Positions 26,701 through 37,629 of a stretch of 64,000 bases of DNA are shown here, in pieces. Source of the stretch: Adineta steineri. Its lineage: Eukaryota > Rotifera > Eurotatoria > Adinetida > Adinetidae. Position 1 is the stretch's first letter. Each line of letters begins with the position of its first letter. The stretch lies in NCBI GenBank assembly GCA_905250115.1, contig CAJNOI010000114.1, positions 199,166 through 263,165 of the forward strand. The letters run 5' to 3'. The notes under the pieces are model-generated. The model ran no database searches. It saw only the letters and a list, made by a program, of their open reading frames with translations, and was not told where the DNA came from. The position numbers and the translations under genes were made by a program.

Positions 26701-29700
26701 ATGCCCGGCGAAACAATAACAGACGATCCACAACGTGAACGTCTTGTCTATACATATACATATACGTCAGACGGTGATAATGGTCAAGCACCACAATCAA
26801 ATACAGTTAAAGTAACAACAACAGTTGAAGAAGAAACAACACCTGATGGAACAAAAGTTGTACGAAAAAAAGAAGAATCTCAACAAGTATCTAAAGTAAC
26901 AAAAATACAAAAAATCACACGTGTACATCGTCATCTTGTTGATCCATTAACTGGTGAATTAATACGTCAAGATGATCCAAGATATCAAGCATTAATTGCT
27001 GAATATGGAGAACCAACACCAACAACATGGTCAGATGAACATGTTGTTTATGAAGGTACTACAATACCAACAAATGGTATTACAACAAAACATGAAACAA
27101 ATACTAGTTTTTCACCCAATTCTTCTTTTTCTCAACAAAAGTAAATAAATTTTATTTCAAAAATAAATATTTTGACAAAATTACTATTTAGAACTCGTTT
27201 TCGATCGGGTGAAGAACATTCACCATCATCTGCACGTTCTTCTCAACGTTCAACAACAACCACACATCAACATCAACATGCACATTATGAACAACAACAA
27301 CCAAATCGATTTGATAGAAGTACATATGCATCTGGTGGAGATGTAAGTGAAACTGGCTTATCGATAACAAATGGAACACGACATGATAATCGTACAATTT
27401 ATTCCAATGGACGACCATCAGGACGAGTACCACCACAACAACATATTAATGGAGTCATTCGGAATGGTTACAATCATGATGGCCTTGATCATCGTTATAA
27501 TGGTACACGTTATAACGAACCAGAAAATAATAAAAGTATGTTGTTTACCTAATAATTAATATTTTGTTTTTCTACATAATTAATTTTTATTCTAGCGAAT
27601 ACTGATGAAAAAATAATTGATTATGATCCAAATGATCCAAATTTAGTTGATGAACCATATCTTGATGTTGAAAATCCTTATGAAGGTTTAGGTCCAGGTC
27701 GACCAGATAGTATTGTTCGAGCACTTATGCCAACAGCTGGAAGACAATCACCTGATAGTATCGGACAAGGTAAGAAATAGATAAATATTTGCTTTTGGGC
27801 ACAATTACTTTTATTATTTTCAAATTAAAAATTGCTTTTCTTATCATTGCTTGTGTGTGTATGTATATTTATCAATATTTTCCCCTCATATCATTTTGCA
27901 GCACCTCCCGGCTATGGTGAAGATTATGGTACATTAAGTCGTATGTATACATCATATGGTGTACATGAAGAGGAGTATCATTCACGTCGACGATCACCTT
28001 CAATTGATACAGAATTTCGAGGTATGATTTCATAGTTTCTCCATGCTTGTGCTTGTTGTTTCGCTTGATTTTGCTTGGTATATTATTTTATGATTCATTT
28101 CGAAATTAATTTAATAATTTCTTAGAACAACGATGGCGTGATCCTGATTTACAAGAAGTTATTGAATATCTTAGTCATACAAGTGATGTTATTAAAGAGA
28201 ATGCCGCTGCTTATTTACAACATTTATGTTATAATGATGATAATATTAAATCTAAAACAAGATCTTTAAATGGTATTGCATATTTAGTTGCTTTACTTCA
28301 ACATGAAAAACCCGAAATACAAAAGAATGCTTGTGGTGCGCTAAGAAATTTATGTTATGGAAAACGAAATGATGAAAATAAGGTTTGATAAAACTAAAAA
28401 ATTTAATTCCAAGACAAAATATTTGTATCATTTAGATTGAGCTCAAAAATCGTAATGGTGTACCAGCATTAATTCATCTTTTGCGTCGAACACCCTATGA
28501 AGACGTTCGAGAATCAGTTACAGCTGTTCTTTGGAATGCATCATCCTCACCACAATTAAAAGGACAAATACTTGATGAAGGATTAAATGTACTTGTTAAA
28601 AATATAATTATTCCTTTTTCGGGATGGGATGCTGATGTTAATCGACGTTTAAATCCACAAGGAAAATTCCCACCCGTTTTCAAAAATGCCACAGGAATAC
28701 TTCGGTAAGTTTTAGTTAATCCGAAGAATAAATCTTCATCAAAATTGCTTATTTACTTTTCTATACAATTACTAGAAGATTTCCTAGTTCAATTATCGAA
28801 AGAATTTTTGCATTTAATACGATATATGATTAACTGCATGTGCTAAACAAAGCATACACTGAAACTTATTTCATTAGTTATGAATTACATCAATAAGCTT
28901 TCATTGCATAGCTAAATGAAAAATAATCAAATGAATTGCTTGATTAAATAAAAGATTTATAGGAAACTACATCATATTCATACAGATTTCTTTTTTTTTG
29001 ATTGACATTAATATGTTCGTGTACTTCTATTGTCACTATTCAATTAAACATTTGCTATGATTAAAGAATCATATCCAAGTTATTCATTCTGTTTGAAAAA
29101 ATAAAAAAATGACATAAATCTGAACAATTTGATTATTACTTTTACTTTATGTCATTCATAGGAGGAGTTTCAAGGTTATCTAAATTTATTCTATAATCAA
29201 GGTCAATAGATTTATTGGAATATACGCATATATAATAGAATTTTTTTATTAGAAACGAATTGTCTTTAAGAGAGTTCGAAATCGAGATATTCGTGAACGA
29301 TAATATTTCTATTAGATTATTAATTTCCCTAGTTTTTGTTCTATTACAAATTCAATTATCCTTCGTTTAGTAATTGTTCATCTGCTGATTATGATGGTCG
29401 TCGTAAAATGCGTGACTGTGAAGGTTTTATTCCATCTCTTCTTCATGCTGTTAATTCCAGTCTTCAATCCTTAAATGAAATTGATAATAAATCCATAGAA
29501 AATTGTATGTGTATATTACGTAATCTATCGTATAAATTACAAGAAGTTGTTGATCGTGATTATGATCGAAATTATCCTGCTATGGCCGCAGCATCAACAT
29601 GGAGTGTAACACCATCACAATATAATGAACATGAAAAGACTAAAATTGGTTGTATGGGTTCAAAACAAAAGAAAACGAAACAAATATATGATCAAACAGG

Positions 29701-31444
29701 AACATTGAATAATCATAATAATAGCAATAATGGTAATATCCATGCTATAATACCACCACGCGAAGGACGACCTGTTGAAATGCTTTGGCAAACTGATGTT
29801 ATTGGTACATATGTACATCTTTTACGTCATAGTAGCAATCCTGATACACTTGAAGCAACAGCTGGATGTATTCAAAATTTAAGTATGTTTCAAAAATTAA
29901 AATAATTTAATATAATATATTTATTCGCTTTTTCTAGCTGCTTGTTACTGGAAACCATCAGTGGATTTACGTACGGAAGTTCGTAAAGCTCGTGGTTTAT
30001 CTGAATTAGTTGATTTATTACGTGTTGATGAATGTGATGCTGTAGTTAATGCATCAGCAATTGCTTTAAGAAATTTAGCAATTGATCCGAAAAATCGTGA
30101 TGTACTCGGTGGTTGGGCTATAAAAGAACTTGTTGCTGTTCTACCAGATCCATCTGAACAAGGAACAACACGACGTCGTCATTCCGATGAAACATTAACG
30201 TCCGTTCTTGCTGCACTCAATGAAATTATTCGTACAAATGATACAAATGCAAGAATTTTATTTCAAGAAGGTGGAGTAACGAAAATGAATGGTATTATGA
30301 ATGCGAAAGGACATGTTTATAATGCTAAAGTTATTAAATATACTGCACATGTACTTAATACAATGTATAAACATCGTTCATTACATGATTTATATAAACA
30401 ACATGGTTATAAAGAAAGTGATTTTATACATCATCGATTATTAAATTCAAAATCCTTGACATCAAGTCCACAATCAACATTACATAGACCGAGAGGTGAT
30501 ATGGGACAACCGACACATTTCACATCGAAAGGAAAACAAATTACTCGTCCACAAAGTATGATAACACAACCTTTTCTTTTTTCGATGTGTTTAAATGTAT
30601 TTAATTTCAGGAGGAGATGAATATCGAATGCAAAAATTAAATCAAAGTATGGATAATCTACAAAGACCATATGGAAATGGAGTAAGTAAATATTCTCAGA
30701 TCTCTATTATGAGCAACAATATTTATATCTTGAACTTTCGATAGAATAAAGAATTCACATGCGTGTTTTTCAGTCGATTGGAATACTAGCTTTCATGACG
30801 CTTAATCAATTCATAATATCCTTGTTAACCTTAAGTTCAAAAGATTTAGTTATGATGAACTCTTACTCAATGTAAAAATCAGCTGTAATTTGATTATTAT
30901 AAGATCACTTGAGAGTTATGTCAAGTATACAATATAGTAAGCGAAGAAAAGAATAAGTCTTGTATTTCGGGTGCGGCTTCGGGATTGAGTATTTTCAAAA
31001 TAGAGACTTTCGCTTAATTCTTGGGTTCTTATGAAGATGTATAATGGATACAGAATAAAATTCTCTATCAGGCTATTGTATTTTTGGATCTCACTCAACA
31101 TGTATCGCAGGACAAATACCAGCGGCCGTAGGTATTTCTTCTTCATATATCTTGAATGAGATCTGAAAGTACAATAGCTTGATACAGAATTTTATTCTCT
31201 ATTCATCGTACATCTTCAAAAGAACCCAAGAATTAAGCTGAAGTCGCACCCTACTTGTATTTTATCATGTTTTGAATGAGGAATATTTCTAAAAATCTAT
31301 TTTTTAATATAGACAATGCCGGCTCATGGTGATCCACATTCCGATCTATATGCAACTGTACATAAAAATCGCTCACAACAAATTCAACCAGCTACATGGG
31401 ATCAACTTGGTCAAGCATCAACATCGCCTGATTCTTGGGTATAA
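26701..31444 (+). CDS. Delta-catenin / p120-family armadillo protein
   Basis: An armadillo protein that binds the juxtamembrane region of classical cadherins and regulates adhesion and Rho GTPases. Ten exons (26701-27140, 27192-27535, 27596-27769, 27902-28021, 28126-28382, 28436-28704, 29371-29882, 29938-30555, 30611-30681, 31313-31444) sum to exactly 978 codons. The N-terminal third is polar and disordered. Arm repeats start at QRWRDPDLQEVIEYLSHTSD and run through ENAAAYLQHLCYNDD, QKNACGALRNLCYGK, RESVTAVLWNASSSPQLK, ENCMCILRNLSYKL, ATAGCIQNL and NASAIALRNLAIDPKNRD. KNRNGVPALIHLLRR and SGWDADVNRRLNPQG are also diagnostic of the p120 group. The protein ends STSPDSWV, a PDZ-binding tail like those of ARVCF and CTNND2. 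Introns 6 (28705-29370) and 9 (30682-31312) are far longer than the rest; intron 9 contains a foldback element. One gene appears to stand for the whole vertebrate p120 subfamily. Confidence 0.93.
30968..31253. mobile_element. Foldback (MITE-like) element in a delta-catenin intron, flanked by 9-bp direct repeats
   Basis: Arms at about 30968-31097 and 31154-31253 are imperfect inverted copies. Shared blocks are GGGTGCG at the outer end, CTTAATTCTTGGGTTCTT, GAAGATGTA, AGAATAAAATTCT, TATCARGCTATTGTA and GATCTCAYTCA. The left arm has an extra segment of about 30 bases near its outer end. The nine bases CTTGTATTT stand immediately outside on the left (30959-30967) and, one base pair from the right tip, at 31254-31262, as expected of a target-site duplication. 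The central spacer of about 55 bases has no coding potential. It sits inside catenin intron 9 and accounts for much of its length. A non-autonomous DNA transposon is the simplest reading. Confidence 0.75.
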
Positions 31445-31882
31445 AATTAACTATGCTTAAATTCATTTATTCAGCTAATGTCAGATTTTTATTATGAGAA
31501 AGAAAAGAACGAAAATCAAACATTTCTTTCTTTTTTGTTTCTTTGTTTATTCTTTATTATATTCTCTTTTGTATAATGTTCATTTTATAATTGCCATCAT
31601 ACGTATATATCTTTCTTTAATAAAAAAACACAATGTACATGAGTAGTAATTATATTTGTGTTTGTATGTTTTTTTTTTCTTTTTTTGTTTTTTGCTCCTG
31701 TCGAGTATCACTAAAAATGTGCGAGTTAATGAACACATCAAAGTTTTTTTTGTTCTTTTCTTCTTATGTATATAAAAACGATAAAAAGTGTTATTTTCTC
31801 TTTTACTCAGGTTTTTGCGTGTGCGTGTGTGTTTATTCTTAATATTCTTTTGTCGTATTTCTTTTTTATTAATTAAAATATA
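31445..31882. other. Tail-to-tail spacer, delta-catenin to DRC7
   Basis: 438 bases separating two converging genes, rich in T runs. It must contain both polyadenylation sites; no further element is recognisable. Confidence 0.55.
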
Positions 31883-34800
31883 TCATCGAACAATATAAGG
31901 TTCTTTTAAACGTATATCTTCATTTAGGTTTTTTTCAAGTTGACGATAATTTTCTCGAGTGAATTCTTCATGTCTAAATAAAAGTAATTCATAACTATAT
32001 AAAGAATGAATGCAAGAATTACAAACTCTTTTAAACGATCTTGAAGAATTTGTAAACGAAATTTTGCTTGTTCACATTCGAATTCATCATTTTTTGATAT
32101 ATGATTATTTTGATACCATTGTTGTTTAGTAAGAAGTTCTTTAATTTCATTCTCATAACATGATTGTATTAGATTAGCTCTATATATTGATTGATTTTTA
32201 AAGTCAAGTTCAATATTGTAACGTATCTGTTCAGCGATCTGAGCATTAATACATTCAGGATTACCTTAACATAATTATAGAAATGAAAACGAAGAAAATA
32301 ATTTATTAATACAAACCTATAGCAGCTATATATGGATATAGATAATCGAGTTCATTCATATTTTTTCTATTCTTATCTTCATCAGTTTTTTGTTGCTAGA
32401 AAAAAATACTAATATTTTAGTCTGCGTCATATATAGAAGGAATTATGAAAGTGAAGAATAAGGCCACGGGTATACGAGTGTGCGGATGGAGGTTTGTAAA
32501 CAAAACAAACCCTTTCAATCTCACCCACAACATAAAGTTAGAGTGAATTGCTGAGAAAACATCCGAAAAAAAACTGCGAAATTTAAACCTTCGAACTTCG
32601 AAATGTCGAAAAAATAAAATTCTGAACGAGTGTGGGTATGAATAAAATAGATCGTCCACACCCAGACCCATACTGACCCCCACACCCTTAGAATTTTTAT
32701 AAATAAATAATCGAAATTTACTTACTAATAATTCTTTATAAATTTTTGATTTTTCGTTTCGATCAATATCATATATACTAACTTCAAGATCACTTGAAAG
32801 TTCTTCTTGTTGTCGACGTGATTGAAGATCTCGTATCTATAAATGATAAAATTTAATTTTTGTTTTAAATATAAATAAAAATATATATACTTCATTTTCA
32901 GCTGTTCGTACTCGTTTAATAGCTTCCTCTTCTTCTTTAATTAATTTTATTATTTCATAATAAAGATCACGCTTAGACATTTGTTTTAAATCGTCATTAG
33001 CTTGATAAATTTCATGTAAATTGTCATTCCATTTAAATATAAATGCTTTATCATTCCAATTCGACTATATTTCTCGTATATATCTAAATTATTTAAAAAC
33101 TAAAATCAACTTACCGGTTTGATATATGTTCTAAATACAAAATCTTTGATAAGATTTTACATTTGAAACGATTATTTACCTAATTGATGATGTAATACAA
33201 TTTATATCACGATAATAAGTTATGATAAATTTATTATCTTTAATAGCAAAAATAAGTTCTTGAATATCCTCATTAGAATTTAAAGATGGATTACGATTGA
33301 ATTTTTCCGTAATTGACTAATGATATACATAAGATTCTAGAAAAATGATTTTTATTTTAGAAGATAATAGTTTACAATAATTGATCGTTGAGTAGATTTT
33401 TTCAGTTGAATTTCAAATATAACTTTTCGATATGTAAGAAAATTATCATGATCAATGAAATAATCTGTAAGTTCATGAGTTGTTTCATGTCGTTTAGATA
33501 AACTATCTAAACGTGATTTATGATAATAAATCATTATTCGATCATAGGATGGTCCAAAATCATATATGTATTCTAGATATAAATATCAAAAGATTAAATT
33601 AGTTTGATTCAACAAAACGCAAGAATAAAAATATAATTTGAAAACATAGACCGAAACGAATAAGTAAAAATTCATTTATTTCCAATAGACTTTTATCTAT
33701 TCACATTAACTCTGTCTTCATTAAATTGTGACCGAGCATGTGTCAACTTTTCGTCTGTCCTTAGTTCATGTTCTTTGATCAATGAAGCGAACATTGACAT
33801 CGTCATTCGAAATCGATTCGATTCGACCCAACCGAATCAAATTATTCGCTTATTCGATCTTTGTTAAATAATAATGAAATGCCTAACCAAAATAGTAGTA
33901 ATTACAAAGAAGATAAATGAATTCGATAGGGTCGATACCATTTATTACCAGTGAAGAAACCTTAGTGGTTTAGAGACAAGAATTGAGTCTAAGGAATTTT
34001 GCCATTGGTGAAAGTCTTATTGGCGAAATTCGGGTTAGCCCTGCAATCCATTATGGAATAGTTTTTCTCGTTCACGTAACGATACCTTTTAAATGATCGT
34101 TTCGTCCAGGTCGATATTTTTCCTTGATTGTATTCATTTTGATATTATGTTCACGAATTTCAAGTTTATCATAACGATGTTCATAATGATATGTCACATA
34201 AATAAATTCTTTACCTAAATTTCAATTAAAATTTATCATTCAATTTTCAACTTACAATTATAATCATCGAACTCGGAGATTTTTAAAACAATTCCATCTT
34301 TCTTACTATATGGTGCATATTTTTCGACACATGTTTTTTTGAAATAATATATTTTGTGAGATTTTGGATAGCGTTTTTGAAAATCTAAATAAATACATCA
34401 AATTAAAATGATAGATCTGTTTTTGCAAACTTTTCGGTGTTATATCTAAAGGCATAACCCATGATAATGGTAAATTAATATCTTTATGAATTGTTGTTTT
34501 TATTGTCTAAATAAAAGAAAACAGAATTGATCATTAAAAATATTGTAAAAAATTTCGATATACTATATCAGGTATTGATGAATGATAATATTTTTTATAA
34601 ACTTCTGATTTGATTTTATCAGAATAATTTTTATAATATGAAGTAGCATTTATATTTGATACAGGTAAATGAAGAGGATTATTAAAATAGAATTCTAAAA
34701 GTTTTGATTTTTAATTGAAAACAAAAATTTAATTTATTATTTCGAACTCATTTTTTCAAACCAATCGATTTGATTTGATAATGTTTTTGAAAGTCGTTTG

Positions 34801-36438
34801 TGAGTAAGTTCTTTTTCTTTTTCATTTGAATGAATAAACATACATTCCCATCGAGCTTGATCATTCAAATCAAATTGAAGTGACTTGGATAAAAAATATA
34901 TATGTTTTCTTTTATTATTTGATATTTTTTTATAGAAAACAAACTTGACATCCATTGGAACAATCTTGCATATTAACCCATAAATTTTCATGATTCCAGA
35001 CACTTTCAATTCCTAAATAATCAGTATCATCTGCTGTTTTTCTATAACCTGTAGTAGGTTCAATATAAAATGCTTCAGATATTTCATGTCTGCCACCAGG
35101 TCGAATAAGTATCCAAGCATGTATTCGAACACCATATAATGGATCAGAGATAGGTCTTTCAATTTCCTATATATATCGATCTCTTAAAATATTTGAATAT
35201 CCACTATAAACTTACAGCTATTCGTTGATTTTCTTCCTCTTGTATTTTAATTTTTTCTTCTTGAATTGTATTCAAATGTCTTTGATGCATATAAGCATCA
35301 TATTCTGATGTTAAAGTTTTTAGTGGTTTTACACCATATTTTTTACATTGACTTTTCAATTGTTTTACAGGTTCCTATACATATATGTAAAAGAAATTCG
35401 TATTTAAATATTAAACTATACTTCTTGTTGTTTCCTAATATATGGATTTGGTAATCGAGTAGTATCCATATAACATATTTCACGTGTAGCATATCCACTA
35501 ACAATATATGCATCATATCCTGCACCAATTAATAATGAACAAAGTAGATTAGCATAATCAAAACAATTTCCATGTTGATCAGTAAGAATTTTAGTTGGTG
35601 ATGAAAGTGTTTTAGGCTGTAAGAAAAAAGAGAGTCTTAAAATATAACTTTCGATTGTTAACATACAAGTTCATATGGTGGATCGAGTAAATCATAATTA
35701 AGATGATCGGCAATAAAATTCGCTGTTAAATTCCATTCAGTTAAATCTGAATATGGTAATATTGTTGGTCGAATAGTTGTACAAACAAATTTCTATTCCA
35801 TTATTGTTATTTATGTTATAGGTTTAGAAGAAAAGAAGTATTTATTTACCGGTATACCACATTCATTAAATGGATTGAGAAAAAGTGATTTTCGATCACG
35901 ATAAATATGATAATATTGTCGACGAAAATTTTCAACAAATGTTAATATTAATTCTTCTTTTTTAGAATTTAATCGATATGATTCTGGATGCTCTTCTAGA
36001 TTTGAACAAGCGACAATTGAACTAGATCGATAAGAAATTGTTTAATTAGATATCATTTATCATCGATATGATTTATCTTCGAAAATGCAATTTTTTCGAA
36101 TCATATTATTTTAAAATTTATGCTCATTGGTTAGGGTTTAGAATATAACTAAAATTAATAGTAATAAATTAGAGGAATTCTTATTCATAGAGCAATGTAT
36201 TTCAATAGAGATTAGTCTTATTAAAACTTTACACTAACATTGAAAGTATATCATCAACAATAATAGTTTTCGGTGGTAATATATCAGCAGTTTGATCATT
36301 GATATCATCTAATTGTTGTACATCAATTACAGATTCTGAATGTATCTATAGAAGAATAATTATTAAAATCTATTATTTTCTTATATAAAAGATTCTAACC
36401 TTTTCTTCTGTTGTTTTATTTACATTACGATCGTTCAT
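31883..36438 (-). CDS. DRC7: Dynein regulatory complex subunit 7
   Basis: A subunit of the nexin-dynein regulatory complex that links doublet microtubules in motile cilia (CCDC135; lobo in flies). Many exons run leftward from MNDRNVNKTTEEK (ATG at 36438) to EDIRLKEPYIVR and stop at 31883. The N-terminal part has DDINDQTADILPPKTIIVDD. A transglutaminase-like core follows: TKILTDQHGNCFDYANLLCS, LLIGAGYDAYIVSGYATREI and DTTRLPNPYIRKQQE, with the candidate catalytic Cys in GNCFD and a His in VRIHAWILIRPGGRHE. ESVWNHENLWVNMQD follows, and the C-terminal half is coiled-coil rich. Most introns are about 50 nt, but one at about 33573-34085 is about 500 nt and one at about 32398-32723 is about 325 nt and holds G/C-run sequence. 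Whether the transglutaminase fold is enzymatically active is not known for this family. Confidence 0.88.
32474..32495 (+). repeat. G-rich motif, DRC7 intron copy
   Basis: GAGTGTGCGGATGGAGGTTT occurs here and, with two changes (GAGCGTGCGGATGGGGGTTT), at 43896-43915 in a GH3 intron. A partial copy, ACGAGTGTGGGTATG, lies at 32626-32640. The shared core is too long and G-rich for chance in this base composition, so a dispersed repeat is likely. Confidence 0.5.
32661..32687 (-). other. Potential G-quadruplex motif in a DRC7 intron
   Basis: Four C-tracts on the plus strand (61-63, 67-69, 77-81, 85-87 of the 32600 block) are separated by loops of 3, 7 and 3 bases. The minus strand, which is the DRC7 transcript strand, therefore reads as a canonical G3+ quadruplex motif. 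Such runs are rare in this AT-rich window. Formation is inferred, not shown. Confidence 0.6.
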
Positions 36439-37629
36439 TTGAGATATATATGTAATTAGATTGACAACCAATCTCTACTATAATGAAATAGAATGTGATA
36501 GATTATTTATTTAATTCGATTCAATCTACTTCTATATCTTTTAATTTTTACAATATTCTTAATGAATTTTATTTGCTATTTTATTCTAGTTCAAAATCAA
36601 TACCCATAAGAACTAGATAGCATTTGAGTTACATTCAATTAAGAAATGCGATGCAAATCTTTAAATTTCGAAGAATTGATAATATAGAAAAACGAATCGT
36701 CGTCTTTGAAAATGAGGATGGAGTAAGAAAAGATGGCAACAAATCGTCAAAAATGCCTTATTATGTGCCTTTATGTAAGGAAGTCAATAATATCGGTTTC
36801 CAGCGAGTTTACAGCTATTTATTGTTTTGCAAATCATTATAACCTGGTGAGTCGTATAATTTCTAACTAATCCATAACTAGCTAATTTAATATCCAATTC
36901 TTTTTTAGAAACAATCACTTGGCATCAATGATAATATTCTTTGAATAGAAAAAAAGACAATGTCTGACTCCATCTTTTGATAAACATTTTCTAGTAGTAA
37001 TGATGAGAAAATAGATGATATATAATCAATAATAAAAAGTGGAAGAAATAATAAATTTTAATCGAATTCTCAAAAATAATACAATAGTGTCTAACCTAAA
37101 ACTTGAATTCGACTACTCAACCATTTACTTTTGTCTCCTTATATATATAGATCTTCTCCTGAATGGCAGATCCGTACCATCACTAAGACTCTTTCTTATA
37201 GATATACATTACTCTTGCCGAATAGTCACATATATGTATCTCAGATATCTATTATATGTATATATATACAGGTATTCTATTCATTTAATATGGCTGAGTT
37301 TCTCAATGGTATAACTATTCTATAATATTTGAACAGAAAGATTAATTCATTCTATGGATAAAATAAACCTTTTCTCTCTTCTATTCTTATATGTTTCTGT
37401 TGAGTATCTTTCTTTTTTATCTAATACAACGAAACTCTACTTGTTCAGACATAATAATGTAACAGTGAAGATTTTTTCTACAATACATATCATCTCAATA
37501 TGTATTGTTTATCTTACCGGTGAGTGTTACTGCGCATATTGTGTTCTCAATAAGAATAGAGTTTCAACAGAGACACATTTTCTTTTTCATCAGTTTTATT
37601 TTACTTTCAAACAAAAATATAGAAAAAAA
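36439..37629. other. Intergenic region, DRC7 promoter side and ART-TPR 3' side
   Basis: About 1.2 kb, AT-rich. It holds the DRC7 promoter and the 3' end of the ART-TPR gene. The frames at 36624-36842 and 37039-37635 lack any domain signature and are not called. Confidence 0.55.

Noticed and set aside
26320..26733. Minus-strand 137-codon frame upstream of the catenin gene
   Set aside because: Lys/Arg/Glu composition comes from CT-rich DNA, it overlaps the catenin start, and it has no motif.
32417..32683. Minus-strand 88-codon frame inside a DRC7 intron
   Set aside because: It lies within an intron, starts in the G-rich repeat and shows no known motif.
33573..34085. Long DRC7 intron as a possible transposon insertion
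   Set aside because: No inverted or direct terminal repeats and no reading frame could be found by eye; length alone is not sufficient.
36624..36842. Plus-strand 72-codon frame beginning MSYIQLRNAM
   Set aside because: No domain, no flanking exons and no conserved feature; length is within chance for this stretch.
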